NCBI RefSeq assembly: GCF_900108065.1
Contig: NZ_FNVQ01000001.1
Location: forward strand, 1,426,001-1,490,000
DNA: 64,000 nucleotides
From: Marinobacterium lutimaris
GTDB taxonomy: Bacteria; Pseudomonadota; Gammaproteobacteria; Pseudomonadales; Balneatricaceae
Reading direction: 5' to 3'
Under the pieces are notes generated by a model, which saw only the letters and a program-made list of their open reading frames with translations, was not told the DNA's origin and ran no database searches. A program made the position numbers and the translations under genes. Positions 1-8,789 of this stretch are shown in pieces. The stretch's first letter is position 1, and each line of letters starts with the position of its first letter.

Positions 1-755
1 GCCATGTTGTAGCTCTTGGACAGGGTGAAAAACTCTACCGCCACATCCTTGGCCCCCGGCACCTGCATGATCGACGGGGCTTTCCAACCATCGTAGACGA
101 TATCGGCGTAGGCCAGATCGTGTACCACGATGATGCCGTACTGCTTCGCCAGAGCCACTACGCGCTCAAAGAACTCCAGTTCGACGCACTGGGCCGTGGG
201 GTTGGACGGAAATCCGAGAATCACCATCTTCGGCTTGGGAATGGTTTCGCGGATCGCCCGCTCCAGCTCAACAAAGAAGTCCACACCGGGGACCAGCGGC
301 ACCGAGCGCACTTGGGCGCCGGCGATCACCGCACCGTAGATATGGATCGGGTAGCTCGGATTAGGTACCAGCACAGTATCGCCGTGATCGACGGTGGCCA
401 GCATCAGGTGCGCGAGCCCCTCTTTAGAGCCGATGGTGACGATCGCTTCATCTTCGGGGTCGATCTCGACCTCGTAACGGTCGCGATACCAGTTGGAGAT
501 TGCACGTCTCAGACGCGGGATACCGCGAGACGTGGAGTAACCGTGGGTGTTCTCACGCTGGGCCACGGCGCAGAGCTTTTCGACAATATGCGGCGGTGTG
601 GCGCCATCAGGGTTGCCCATGCTGAAGTCGATAATATCTTCGCCACGGCGACGCGCGGCCATCTTCAGTTCGGCAGTGATGTTAAAAACGTAGGGAGGAA
701 GACGATCAATACGGGAAAAATGGCGTACCGGTTGCACACCGTTGTTATCGGACAT
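1..755 (-). CDS. alaC: Glutamate-pyruvate aminotransferase AlaC, 3' end outside window
   Basis: PLP-dependent class I/II aminotransferase that makes alanine from pyruvate and glutamate in the cytoplasm. The translation from the ATG at 755 begins MSDNNGVQPVRHFSRIDRLP and runs for 251 codons before the window edge. It matches remembered E. coli AlaC almost residue for residue in stretches such as ELKMAARRRGEDIIDFSMGN and NPSYPIHIYGAVIAGAQV. It reaches the region of the PLP-binding lysine (TLSKSYNMA), so most of the catalytic core is present. The gene is transcribed leftward out of the window. In pseudomonads and relatives alaC often precedes hom and thrC, but those would lie outside and cannot be seen here. 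Confidence 0.95.
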   Translation of the reverse strand, partial: MSDNNGVQPVRHFSRIDRLPPYVFNITAELKMAARRRGEDIIDFSMGNPDGATPPHIVEKLCAVAQRENTHGYSTSRGIPRLRRAISNWYRDRYEVEIDPEDEAIVTIGSKEGLAHLMLATVDHGDTVLVPNPSYPIHIYGAVIAGAQVRSVPLVPGVDFFVELERAIRETIPKPKMVILGFPSNPTAQCVELEFFERVVALAKQYGIIVVHDLAYADIVYDGWKAPSIMQVPGAKDVAVEFFTLSKSYNM

Positions 756-900
756 GGATATTCTCACTTGTAAACGTAGGCGCCCGGAACCGTCCGAGCG
801 ACGCCGTCCGTGTGATCACGAACGCGACAGGAAGAATATCGATTAAGCGATAGTTAAACCAGAGATTTTTCTGTTGCAGTTAAGAAAACACTGTATCGAA

Positions 901-938
901 AAAAGATATTACTGGGCCGGGAATAAACCCGGCCCAGT
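901..938 (-). terminator. Intrinsic terminator of the TRAP transporter operon
   Basis: An 11-bp perfect stem (ACTGGGCCGGG at 911-921, CCCGGCCCAGT at 928-938) has a 6-nt loop. On the minus strand it is followed by an AT stretch and then a run of T's. It lies about 30 nt past the stop of the permease gene. Confidence 0.8.
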
Positions 939-969
939 ATCAGCGACGTTAATCAGCGCCTCACAAGCC

Positions 970-3105
970 TCAGGCGGCAGCGGCTTTGGTCACCGGCGTG
1001 TGGTAACGACGGCTGAAAATCAGCAGCGCTACAAACGCCACGGCGGCGATCAGGTCATAGGTGAGATGACCGTGCGGCCAGAGCAGCCCCAGCGCACAGA
1101 CGCCACTGGCCAGGCGCAGCGCAATGTTGAGTTTGCCTTCCAGGTAGCCTTCCATGAAGCCGACAAAGGCGTACATGCCGAGAATGCCGAAGATGAAGAT
1201 GGTGATCACCTCCTCCCAGCTACCGCCTATAAACGGCGTGTAGGCAAACAGCAGCGGCACCACGTACAGACCCTTGGAGATCTTCCAGGCGGTAAAGCCG
1301 GTCGCCATAGGCGGTGTGCGGGCGATCGCCGCCGCCGCAAACGCGGTCAGACATACCGGTGGTGTCACGTTGGAGTCCTGTGACAGCCAGAAGATGATCA
1401 TATGCGCAGACAGCAGCAGCATGGAGATCAGCGTCGGATCCAGAGCCTGCTCCAGCAGCTGACTCTTGAAGTCCGCCGGTACCTGGGCCACCAGTGCCGC
1501 CGCATCGGCGGTAGGCATCGGCTGCGCCAGAGCGGTCAACGCATTGGGATCGATCAGCATGAAGATGGTGCGCGCCGCTTCTGGCAGCTGACCGGAAGCG
1601 ATCATATCTATCAGCTCACGCTCGGCCATCAGGTTGTACAGCGCCGGTGCCGACAAAGTTGCCAGTACGATGTAAGCCGCGGTTACCGGCAGGCCCATAC
1701 CCAGCACCAGCGATGCCAGCGCCACCAGTGCAATGGTGATCAGCAGGCTGCCACCGGCCCAGTCGGTTACCATCAGCGAGAAGGTGTTACCGATACCGGT
1801 CATCGCGACCACGTTGACAACGATACCCACGGCGATCAGCAGCATGGCGGTGGTCGCCATGTTTTTCGAGCCCTGTGCCAGCGCATCCAGCACATCACGC
1901 ACGCCCATCTTGCGCGGCGACAACCAGGAAGCCACTACCACGGAGATGATCGAGATACCTGCGGCATAGGTCGGCGTATAACCGTAGATCAGCAGGGTTA
2001 CCAGAACCACCAGCGGCAGCAGGCAGTGCCAGCCCTCTTTGAACACCTCTTTCAGCGGACGGGATTCAATCTCTACCGCCTCGGTGTGGCTGCGCTTGGC
2101 CTCGACGCGCACGTAAAAGGCGACGGAAAGGAAGTACAGCAGCGCCGGCAGTGCGGCGATACCGATAATAGTGACATAAGGGATCTGGGTGTAAGACGCC
2201 ATGATGAACGCGCCCGCCCCCATCACCGGCGGCATCAACTGCCCGCCCGTGGATGCTGCTGCTTCAACACCGGCTGCGAAACGCGCCGGGAAACCCGCCT
2301 TACGCATCATCGGGATGGTGATCACACCGGTGGATACGGTGTTCGCCACTGAGGAGCCGGATACGGAGCCCATCAGGCCGGAACCGAATACCGCCACAAG
2401 GCCCGGACCGCCGATAAAGCGGCCAGCCACACAGCGGGACAGCTCGATGATGAAATCGCCGGCGCCGGACTTAACCAGGAAGGCGCCAAAAAGAATGAAC
2501 ATGAACACATAGGTCCATGAAATCTGGGCAATCGCACCGAACATACCCTCGGACGAGAAGTAGCTGCGGAACATCACCGTCTCAAGCGACAGCCCCGGGA
2601 ACTGGAACATGCCGGGCACATACTGCCCCCACCAGAACACGTAGGTCAGCGCCACGACGATCATCGACGGTATAAACCAGCCGGTGGTACGGCGGGTCAT
2701 CTCCAGTGCGATTGCGATGGCGATAAAGGCCACGATCCAGTCAGAGGTCACGAACTGCACGCCACGGGCATACAGCGCATCCTCAAACAACATCAGGTAG
2801 ATGGTGGTTCCGACAGCGAGAAAACCTATGGCAAGGTCGATCGCCAGCACCAACTTGCCGGACGATGCGCTTTTCGGCGTGCACATCGGCACCATCAGCG
2901 CCGTAATCAGGGCAAAGCCGGCGAAGTGGATCGCCGATACCCAGAGCTCGGACATGGTTCCGATTGTGTTGAAGTAGATATGCGCCAGCGCAAAAACTAC
3001 GCCCGCCCAATAAATGAATCGGCCGACCGGCGAGTTTTCATCGCGCTGGGCCAATTCCAGGCTTTTCAACCGCTCCTCGGTCTGCTGATCATCGGTGGCT
3101 GTCAT
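970..3105 (-). CDS. TRAP transporter fused permease (DctQ-DctM type)
   Basis: Inner-membrane permease of a TAXI-type TRAP transporter. It moves an organic anion into the cell using an ion gradient, with the binding protein encoded just upstream. At 711 residues it has the length expected of a fused small (DctQ-like) and large (DctM-like) permease. The N-terminus is cytoplasmic (MTATDDQQTEERLKSLELAQ) and about 16-18 hydrophobic segments follow, including the DctM-type stretch GMGLPVTAAYIVLATLSAPA. The ATG at 3105 is chosen because GAGG stands just upstream; the frame continues open by 17 codons but without a better start. The substrate cannot be read from sequence. It is co-oriented with the binding-protein gene and separated from it by 97 nt that contain a hairpin. 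Confidence 0.92.
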   Translation of the reverse strand: MTATDDQQTEERLKSLELAQRDENSPVGRFIYWAGVVFALAHIYFNTIGTMSELWVSAIHFAGFALITALMVPMCTPKSASSGKLVLAIDLAIGFLAVGTTIYLMLFEDALYARGVQFVTSDWIVAFIAIAIALEMTRRTTGWFIPSMIVVALTYVFWWGQYVPGMFQFPGLSLETVMFRSYFSSEGMFGAIAQISWTYVFMFILFGAFLVKSGAGDFIIELSRCVAGRFIGGPGLVAVFGSGLMGSVSGSSVANTVSTGVITIPMMRKAGFPARFAAGVEAAASTGGQLMPPVMGAGAFIMASYTQIPYVTIIGIAALPALLYFLSVAFYVRVEAKRSHTEAVEIESRPLKEVFKEGWHCLLPLVVLVTLLIYGYTPTYAAGISIISVVVASWLSPRKMGVRDVLDALAQGSKNMATTAMLLIAVGIVVNVVAMTGIGNTFSLMVTDWAGGSLLITIALVALASLVLGMGLPVTAAYIVLATLSAPALYNLMAERELIDMIASGQLPEAARTIFMLIDPNALTALAQPMPTADAAALVAQVPADFKSQLLEQALDPTLISMLLLSAHMIIFWLSQDSNVTPPVCLTAFAAAAIARTPPMATGFTAWKISKGLYVVPLLFAYTPFIGGSWEEVITIFIFGILGMYAFVGFMEGYLEGKLNIALRLASGVCALGLLWPHGHLTYDLIAAVAFVALLIFSRRYHTPVTKAAAA

Positions 3106-3146
3106 GGACACGACCTCAATATTCTTTCTAAAAACAACCGAACACA

Positions 3147-3172
3147 CCCGCCCCACGAAATCGCAGGACGGG
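3147..3172 (-). other. Hairpin between binding-protein and permease genes
   Basis: CCCGCCC (3147-3153) and GGACGGG (3166-3172) form a 7-bp stem with one G-T pair in the 97-nt gap between the two TRAP genes. There is no T run, so it is not a full terminator. Such intercistronic stems often protect or partly terminate the upstream message, giving more binding protein than permease; that role is inference here. Confidence 0.4.
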
Positions 3173-3202
3173 CGCTTATTTCAGAATGGAACCCCTGAGG
3201 GC

Positions 3203-4234
3203 TTATTCAGCGATCAGACGATCAGGGATTTCCAGGCCGACTTCGCGGTAGTAACGCAGCGCACCCGGGTGCAGCGGTGCCGGCAGGCCAGCGATCGCTT
3301 TTTCCAGTGCCATCGCCTTGGTGGCGGCGTGGATACCGTTCAGGAAGGTGAGGTTTTCGTAGATGGTTTTGGTCAGCTGGTAAACATCTTCTTCGGAGAC
3401 GTCAGCACGCACCGCCAGGAAGTTCGGCTGGGCGATGGTGTTGATCGCCTGAGTCTGACCCGGGTAGGTATTTTCAGGAATGTTAAAGCGAGTCCACAGT
3501 TCGTAAGGACCGTTGGCCTTGGCCATCTGCTCGTCGGTGAAGTTCAGCACCTGGATGTCGGAACCCATGGCCGCGTACGCACGGGTGATGGCCGAGGTCG
3601 GAACGCCGGACGGGATGTTCATGCCGTCGATGGTACCGTTCTGCATAGCGTCTGCGGACGGACCATAACCCATGTAAGCCAGGTTGAAGCTATCCGGATC
3701 GATCCCCAGGTTGCCGAGGATTTCACGGCCGGAACCTTCGGTACCGGAGTTTTTGCTACCGATGGAGAACTTGCGGTCGGTGAAGCCAGCCAGATCACTG
3801 ATGGTGCCGGTTTCGGCGTATTCGGAACGGATGACGAACTGCTCAACGTTCTGCCACAGCATGGAAACGGAGCGCAGGTATTCCTGTTTACCGGCATCGG
3901 CCAGCTGACCTTTGCCCTGCCATGCCCAGGCGCCGTAAAGACCCTGAAGGATGGAAAACTGAGCTTCTCCCTCACGCATCATCTTGATGTTTTCGCCGGA
4001 TCCTGCGGAGTTGATCGCAGACAGCGCAAGGCCGGTGGTCGGCTCGAGCTTAACCTTGGCCAGAGTCGCCAGGGCAACACCTACGGGGTAGAAGGTACCG
4101 CCGGTGGAAGCGGTGGCGAGAATGTAAGAGCGGTTCTCTTCGGCAGCCTGAACCAGTCCGCTGGTGCCGGTGGTAACGCCCATGGCCAGAGCGATTCCCA
4201 TGCCTTTGACGAAATTACGCTTAGTTATTTTCAT
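3203..4234 (-). CDS. TAXI family TRAP transporter solute-binding protein
   Basis: Periplasmic substrate-binding protein of the TRAP-associated extracytoplasmic immunogenic (TAXI) family, 343 residues. A signal peptide of about 30 residues (basic start MKITKRNFVK, hydrophobic core, cleavage near VQA-AEE) precedes the mature domain. The mature start ILATASTGGTFYPVGVALA is the TAXI ligand-pocket signature, and GSKNSGTEGSGREIL fits the second lobe. It is the first gene of the transporter operon and is followed by the fused permease. A sigma-54 promoter lies about 100 nt upstream, and the sigma-54 activator gene is the next gene upstream, so regulated, substrate-induced expression is likely. Known TAXI ligands include glutamate and other dicarboxylates; the ligand here is not determined. 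Confidence 0.93.
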   Translation of the reverse strand: MKITKRNFVKGMGIALAMGVTTGTSGLVQAAEENRSYILATASTGGTFYPVGVALATLAKVKLEPTTGLALSAINSAGSGENIKMMREGEAQFSILQGLYGAWAWQGKGQLADAGKQEYLRSVSMLWQNVEQFVIRSEYAETGTISDLAGFTDRKFSIGSKNSGTEGSGREILGNLGIDPDSFNLAYMGYGPSADAMQNGTIDGMNIPSGVPTSAITRAYAAMGSDIQVLNFTDEQMAKANGPYELWTRFNIPENTYPGQTQAINTIAQPNFLAVRADVSEEDVYQLTKTIYENLTFLNGIHAATKAMALEKAIAGLPAPLHPGALRYYREVGLEIPDRLIAE

Positions 4235-4336
4235 TCCTGCATCCTTTTGTTTTGGTTATTGGCAAACGACGGACCTAAGCTGCGCTTGGGGTAAGCTGGG
4301 GTGAGCCCGCCGCCTGATCTCAATCCTCATTCACAA

Positions 4337-4352
4337 AGCAAGGAACAGGCCA
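4337..4352 (-). promoter_or_regulatory. Sigma-54 (-24/-12) promoter of the TAXI TRAP operon
   Basis: Read on the minus strand the site is TGGCCTGTTCCTTGCT. It matches the sigma-54 consensus TGGCACG-N4-TTGCW at all positions except AC to CT, with GG and GC at the required spacing. Transcription would start near 4326 and leave a leader of about 90 nt before the binding-protein ATG at 4234. The adjacent gene encodes a sigma-54-dependent activator. Confidence 0.75.
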
Positions 4353-4370
4353 CACTTCCTAATTAAGCTT

Positions 4371-4391
4371 ATCTATATGTTTCGTATAGAT
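4371..4391. promoter_or_regulatory. Inverted repeat upstream of the sigma-54 promoter
   Basis: Perfect 7-bp arms ATCTATA (4371-4377) and TATAGAT (4385-4391) surround a 7-nt spacer, about 20 bp upstream of the -24 element. It could be a binding site for the neighbouring response regulator, although enhancer sites are usually farther upstream. Confidence 0.35.
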
Positions 4392-4413
4392 ATTTATCAA
4401 AGACACTTTCACC

Positions 4414-4442
4414 AAAAGGCGGGGATGAGCAAAATTCCGCCT
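4414..4442 (-). terminator. Probable terminator of the response-regulator gene
   Basis: On the minus strand AGGCGG and CCGCCT form a 6-bp stem with a 14-nt loop. The downstream arm runs directly into TTTT. It lies about 30 nt after the stop codon at 4474 and before the sigma-54 promoter, separating regulator and transporter transcripts. Confidence 0.5.
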
Positions 4443-4473
4443 ATAATTTTCGCCGCACTAGGCAATATTTCGC

Positions 4474-5892
4474 TTATTCATCATCACTGACAAACTCACC
4501 GCGGCTGATACCGTAGCGCTGCATCTTCTGGTTCAGGGTACGGCGCGGAAGATCGAGTTCCTCCATCACGGCCTTGATATTGCCTCCATGGACTCCCAAG
4601 CTCTTGCGGATCGCCTGGGCTTCAAATTCCGCCACCTGAACAGCCAGCGGCAAACCACGCTGGTTGATACGCACCGTTGCCAGTGGCGGCTGTCCCCGTG
4701 ACAACAGCTCCGCCACCGTAGCGCGACGGTCCAGGGCAAAGCGGATCGCCACGTTTTTAAGCTCACGCACGTTGCCGGGCCAGGCGTAGGACTGGAGCGC
4801 ATCGATATCGTGATCGCTGAGCGGACGAGGTTCGCGCTGATGATCGGTCGCCGCCAGCGCTACGTAGTGAGCGAACAGCAGAGGTACGTCGTCGAGCCGG
4901 TCGCGCAAGGGCGTCAGGTGCAGTTCGGACACGCAAAGGCGGTAGAACAGATCCTCACGGAAGCTGCTTTCATCCCGCAGATCCACCTTGGAAGCCGCCA
5001 CCACCCGCAGATCGACCGGAATCGGCTGATTGGAGCCGAGGCGCTCCACCACTCCTTCCTGCAGCGCTCGCAACAGTTTCACCTGCAGGCTGTGCGGCAT
5101 GCTCTCGATCTCATCAAGGAACAGCGTACCGCCGCTGGCGTACTCAAACTTGCCGATGCGCCGCTTGTTGGCGCCGGTAAAGGCACCGGCCTCATGGCCA
5201 AACAACTCGCTTTCGATCAGGTTCTCAGGGATAGCGCCGCAGTTCAGCGGTACAAAGGGTTTATTGGCGCGATTGCTGAAACTGTGCAGACACTGGGCCA
5301 CCAGCTCTTTGCCGGTACCTGTCTCGCCATAGATGATCACGTTGGTTTCAAGCTGGCCCAGGGTCAGAATCTCATCACGCACCCGGGTAATCGCCGGAGA
5401 GATACCGATCAGCTTGGCATCGAGACCGGAGCGAGTCGCCAGGTCCTGCTGCAGGCGCAAATTTTCTACCATCAGGCGACGCTTTTCGCAGGCGCGCTGA
5501 ATCGTTTCCGCAAGACGGTCCGGCACATAGGGCTTTTCGATAAAATCGTAGGCGCCCTCGTGCATCGCGCTGATCGCCATATCCACGTCACCGTGGGCGG
5601 TGAGCAGGATCACCGGCAGTCCTTCTACCTTGGCCCGTGCCTCCTGCATCAGGGTCATGCCGTCCATCTCCGGCATCCGCACATCGGTCAACAACACACC
5701 GGGCCAGACCGGTGTCAGCGCCTTCAGTGCTTCTTTGGCCGAGGCAAAGGAGACCACATGAAAGCCACACATCGTCAGCCACTGCGCGGTGGATTCGCGC
5801 ACCATCGCCTCATCATCCACCAGCATGACACAACGACACTGGATGACCGCATCGGCCGGCAATTCCGCTTTCATATCGTCCCTTAATTTCAT
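4474..5892 (-). CDS. Sigma-54-dependent response regulator (DctD/NtrC type)
   Basis: Cytoplasmic two-component activator of sigma-54 promoters, 472 residues. Receiver domain at about 20-135 with the acidic pair DD near 26-27 and the phospho-acceptor Asp70 (LLTDVRMPEMDG). AAA+ domain at about 160-390 with Walker A GETGTGKE (189-196), the sigma-54 contact loop GAFTGA (236-241) and Walker B GGTLFLDEIES. A Fis-type helix-turn-helix at about 425-465 ends the protein. It is encoded 7 nt after the sensor kinase gene, so the two are co-transcribed. The good sigma-54 promoter immediately downstream, in front of the TRAP genes, is the obvious target. All catalytic motifs are intact. Similar to DctD, but the ligand system is TAXI rather than DctP. 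Confidence 0.93.
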   Translation of the reverse strand: MKLRDDMKAELPADAVIQCRCVMLVDDEAMVRESTAQWLTMCGFHVVSFASAKEALKALTPVWPGVLLTDVRMPEMDGMTLMQEARAKVEGLPVILLTAHGDVDMAISAMHEGAYDFIEKPYVPDRLAETIQRACEKRRLMVENLRLQQDLATRSGLDAKLIGISPAITRVRDEILTLGQLETNVIIYGETGTGKELVAQCLHSFSNRANKPFVPLNCGAIPENLIESELFGHEAGAFTGANKRRIGKFEYASGGTLFLDEIESMPHSLQVKLLRALQEGVVERLGSNQPIPVDLRVVAASKVDLRDESSFREDLFYRLCVSELHLTPLRDRLDDVPLLFAHYVALAATDHQREPRPLSDHDIDALQSYAWPGNVRELKNVAIRFALDRRATVAELLSRGQPPLATVRINQRGLPLAVQVAEFEAQAIRKSLGVHGGNIKAVMEELDLPRRTLNQKMQRYGISRGEFVSDDE

Positions 5893-5899
5893 CGTCTTA

Positions 5900-7939
5900 T
5901 TAATTGAACCGTTTGAATGTTACTTCGAAGCAGGCTCCACCCTCGGCGCCCTGCCCGACATGGATATCGCCGCCCAGATCGCGCACGATGGAATGCACGA
6001 TCGCAAGCCCCAGACCCAGGCCGGTACCTACCTCTTTGGTGGTGAAAAACGGCTCGAACAGCTGCTCGCGATGCTCCGCATCGATACCCGGGCCGTTATC
6101 CTCAACGCGCAGCGAAATATCCTCTCCCACTTCGCTGACCAGCAACGTCAGGCGATGCGGAGGCTCCTGGCCCTGCATGGCGTCACAGGCGTTTTTCACC
6201 AGGTTGATCAGCACCTGTTCGAAACGGGCCTGATCGCCACTGAGCTGCACATCCGGCCCTGGTGGGTCGTAGCAGAGCTGCAGATTCATCTCGGCGAAGC
6301 GGCCCCGGAAAAGCCCCAGCACCTGGTCGATCGATTGACCCACCGGCACCGGCGCGAGGGCCTCCGGCTTTTTATAGGCGAAGGTCTTCAACTGCCCGGT
6401 GATCAGCGCCATGCGGTCGATCAGGCTTTCCAACTGGCGGTAATTGTCCGCCTGCATCTGCGGATTTTCCAGCTGGCGCCGGCCAATGGCCAGGTAAGTA
6501 CGGATCGCCGTCAGCGGCTGGTTGAGCTCATGCACCACCTGCGCCGACATCCGGCCGAGCGCAGCCAGCTTGCCCGCCTGCACCAATTCTGCCTGGGTCT
6601 CTTCCAGCGCCCGGGTGCGTTCAGCCACCTTGTGCTCGAGCGATTCGTTGGCCTCGCGCAGCGCCTGTTCCAGGCGTTTGCGGCGGCTGATATCGATCAC
6701 CGTCACCAGGTACCCGAGCTCCGGGTGGTGCGCCATGCCGCGCACCGACACCATCATCGGGAACAGACTGCCATCGCCCCGTTGGCCAATGGTTTCAACG
6801 TTGGTCAGCGGCTCATGCTGGGTACGGTGCAGACGGCTCAGCGTCTCGCGCAGCAGATCTCCCGCGGCATCGTCAACAATCAACGTGCTGAACTCACGAT
6901 CCCGCATCGACTCAGCAGTCACCCCAAACAGCTGTGTCGCCATCGGGTTGATGAAATGAATAATTCCCTGGGCGTCGATATTGATCAGACCCACCTGGGC
7001 GGTGCTGATCATATCCTGCTGGCGCTCCTGGTTGAGCACCCTCTCCCGCGCCTGTTCGCGCTGCAGCGCGCGCTTCTGGCGTTTTTCACGCAGATAGAGG
7101 ATCAAAAGCCCCAGCGCGAAACCGGCGCCGGCGATGCTGCCGGCTACTATGCGCTGCTGTTGACCGACGCTGCGGGCATCCACCAGCACGCTGACCCGCC
7201 ACTGCAGATCATCAAGCACCACGCTGTGCATCAGATAAGGGTTATCGTCGAGACTCAACAGATGAACCTGGGTGCCATCGCCAAGCACCTCGGTACTGGA
7301 GGACGGCAGGGTCGCCGGCATATTCATGCTGAATAGCTGCTTGCCATTCATGTCGGCTATCAAAAACGGATAATCGATCGGTAACTGTTCGTGCAGTTTA
7401 TCCAGTTCCAGACGCATGGCCGCCACGCCGATCAGGTCCTGCTGGTCGTAGATCGGCGCCGACAGGTACAGCGCCGCCCTTGCCGGCCTCCCCTCCTGCA
7501 CGAATTCACGTCCTTCATGACCGGATATCGCCTGCTGGAAGTACTGCTTTTCCGACTGGGAACTGGCCAGCAACTCCTGCTGGTCGCGCCAGTTGCTGGA
7601 CGCCTGGGGCCAGCCACTGAGATCAAGCACCAGCAGCGCGCTCGATCCCGCCACCAGGTTGATCTGCTCCAGGTAACGGTCAACCGGGCCACCGACATCG
7701 GCATCGGGAAGACGCAATAGCGTGCGCACCTCTCGGCTCTGCGTCAGCACAAAGGGCAGATAGCGGTACTGATCCAGCGCCGTGCGCAGCTGGGTGACGT
7801 TGCTCAGCAGCCGGTCGGAGGCTTCGTCATGCAGGCTGTCCAGGGCCCAGTTACGGCTGAACATCCCCGCAACCAGAGTCAGCACCAATACGCAGACCAG
7901 GTACAGCGTCATCAGAACCAGTGGACGAAACGACAACAA
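5900..7939 (-). CDS. Sensor histidine kinase, DctB-like, with PAS domain
   Basis: Membrane histidine kinase of 679 residues that should phosphorylate the regulator encoded just downstream. A first membrane helix (about 5-28) is followed by a periplasmic double-PDC-like sensing region (about 29-270), a second helix near 270-290, a coiled linker, a PAS domain (about 310-420), a coiled coil and the catalytic core. The phospho-acceptor is His470 in VVHELNQPLTAIRTYL, and the ATPase has the N box NLVKNACDA, the G1 box DNGPGI and the G2 region GLGLGLAIV. The large extracytoplasmic sensor suggests direct sensing of the transported acid. It begins 36 nt after trmH on the same strand, so some read-through from trmH is possible. 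Confidence 0.92.
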   Translation of the reverse strand: MLSFRPLVLMTLYLVCVLVLTLVAGMFSRNWALDSLHDEASDRLLSNVTQLRTALDQYRYLPFVLTQSREVRTLLRLPDADVGGPVDRYLEQINLVAGSSALLVLDLSGWPQASSNWRDQQELLASSQSEKQYFQQAISGHEGREFVQEGRPARAALYLSAPIYDQQDLIGVAAMRLELDKLHEQLPIDYPFLIADMNGKQLFSMNMPATLPSSSTEVLGDGTQVHLLSLDDNPYLMHSVVLDDLQWRVSVLVDARSVGQQQRIVAGSIAGAGFALGLLILYLREKRQKRALQREQARERVLNQERQQDMISTAQVGLINIDAQGIIHFINPMATQLFGVTAESMRDREFSTLIVDDAAGDLLRETLSRLHRTQHEPLTNVETIGQRGDGSLFPMMVSVRGMAHHPELGYLVTVIDISRRKRLEQALREANESLEHKVAERTRALEETQAELVQAGKLAALGRMSAQVVHELNQPLTAIRTYLAIGRRQLENPQMQADNYRQLESLIDRMALITGQLKTFAYKKPEALAPVPVGQSIDQVLGLFRGRFAEMNLQLCYDPPGPDVQLSGDQARFEQVLINLVKNACDAMQGQEPPHRLTLLVSEVGEDISLRVEDNGPGIDAEHREQLFEPFFTTKEVGTGLGLGLAIVHSIVRDLGGDIHVGQGAEGGACFEVTFKRFN

Positions 7940-7975
7940 GTGACAGCCTCCGAGCGCTTGGCAAAGTTTTCCTGA

Positions 7976-8659
7976 TCAGGCTCTGCGAGCCAGCAACGCC
8001 TTACAGGCCTCGGGATCGAGCAGCTCGCCCATCTCGTCGTACTCCGGGTACGGCAGGCCGGCCGTCAGGCAGTGCGTGGCGATCTTTTGGTAGCGGGACT
8101 CGAACATATGCCGGGCGATCACCTCCGCCGGCATGCGGTCCAGTTCATAGAGGCCAGCCAGCTTGCGCTGCCGCTGGGCCTCTATCAGGATAATCCCGGC
8201 AGCGGTGGAGACGTTCAGCGACTCCACCATACCCATCATCGGTACGGTGATATGCAGATCCGCCGCCTGCGCTGCCTCTTCGCTGATACCGGCCTTTTCC
8301 GCCCCCATCAGGATGGCGCAGGGGACGGTGTAATCCACATCATGGAAATCCACCGCGGTGTCGGAAAGGTGTGCGGCGTAGATTTTCATCCCCTGGGCAC
8401 GCACCGCATCGACCGCTTCAGTAAGGGTGGAGTGAACCACGGATTCAACCCAACGGTCGCTGCCACGGGAGGTTCCCCGATAGCGGCGATATTCGTGGTC
8501 CGGTTTAACCACATGCATTTTCGGGATCCCGACGGCATCGCAATTACGTACCAGGGCAGCCATGTTGCGAGGCTTGTGTACTTTGTCGGCGATCAGGGTC
8601 AGGTCCGGCTGGCGCCGTCTCAGCACCTGAAGTAATCGTTGTTCTCTTTCCGGTGTCAT
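7976..8659 (-). CDS. trmH: tRNA (guanosine-18-2'-O-)-methyltransferase TrmH
   Basis: SpoU-family SAM-dependent enzyme that methylates the ribose of G18 in the tRNA D-loop. The 227 residues contain the SPOUT signatures: motif 1 around HKPRNMAALVRNCDAVG, motif 2 AILMGAEKAGIS and motif 3 PMMGMVESLNVSTAAGIIL, which form the knotted SAM site. The N-terminus (MTPEREQRLLQVLRRRQPDL) and length match E. coli TrmH. The ATG at 8659 has GAGGAA 6 nt upstream. It is divergent from pheA. Confidence 0.95.
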   Translation of the reverse strand: MTPEREQRLLQVLRRRQPDLTLIADKVHKPRNMAALVRNCDAVGIPKMHVVKPDHEYRRYRGTSRGSDRWVESVVHSTLTEAVDAVRAQGMKIYAAHLSDTAVDFHDVDYTVPCAILMGAEKAGISEEAAQAADLHITVPMMGMVESLNVSTAAGIILIEAQRQRKLAGLYELDRMPAEVIARHMFESRYQKIATHCLTAGLPYPEYDEMGELLDPEACKALLARRA

Positions 8660-8789
8660 CTGCGTTCCTCAATTCCAGCGCAGATGGTACCGCCATTGGT
8701 ATAGGCTAGGCCACTTCGTGTTTTGCCACCCGCCGGGACGTGCGATAATCGCCGACCACCCGTTATGTTTACAGGAATAAACACAGACC

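Noticed and set aside
1402-2352. Gln/His-rich rightward frame opposite the TRAP permease
   Set aside because: Shadow of the permease coding strand; no start signal.
3095-4294. Long rightward open frame opposite the TAXI gene
   Set aside because: The opposite strand has a clear TAXI protein with signal peptide; the frame is a high-GC shadow with no family resemblance.
5789-7336. 515-codon rightward frame opposite the kinase
   Set aside because: Composition is His- and Gln-rich as expected for a shadow of a real gene; the kinase motifs lie on the other strand.
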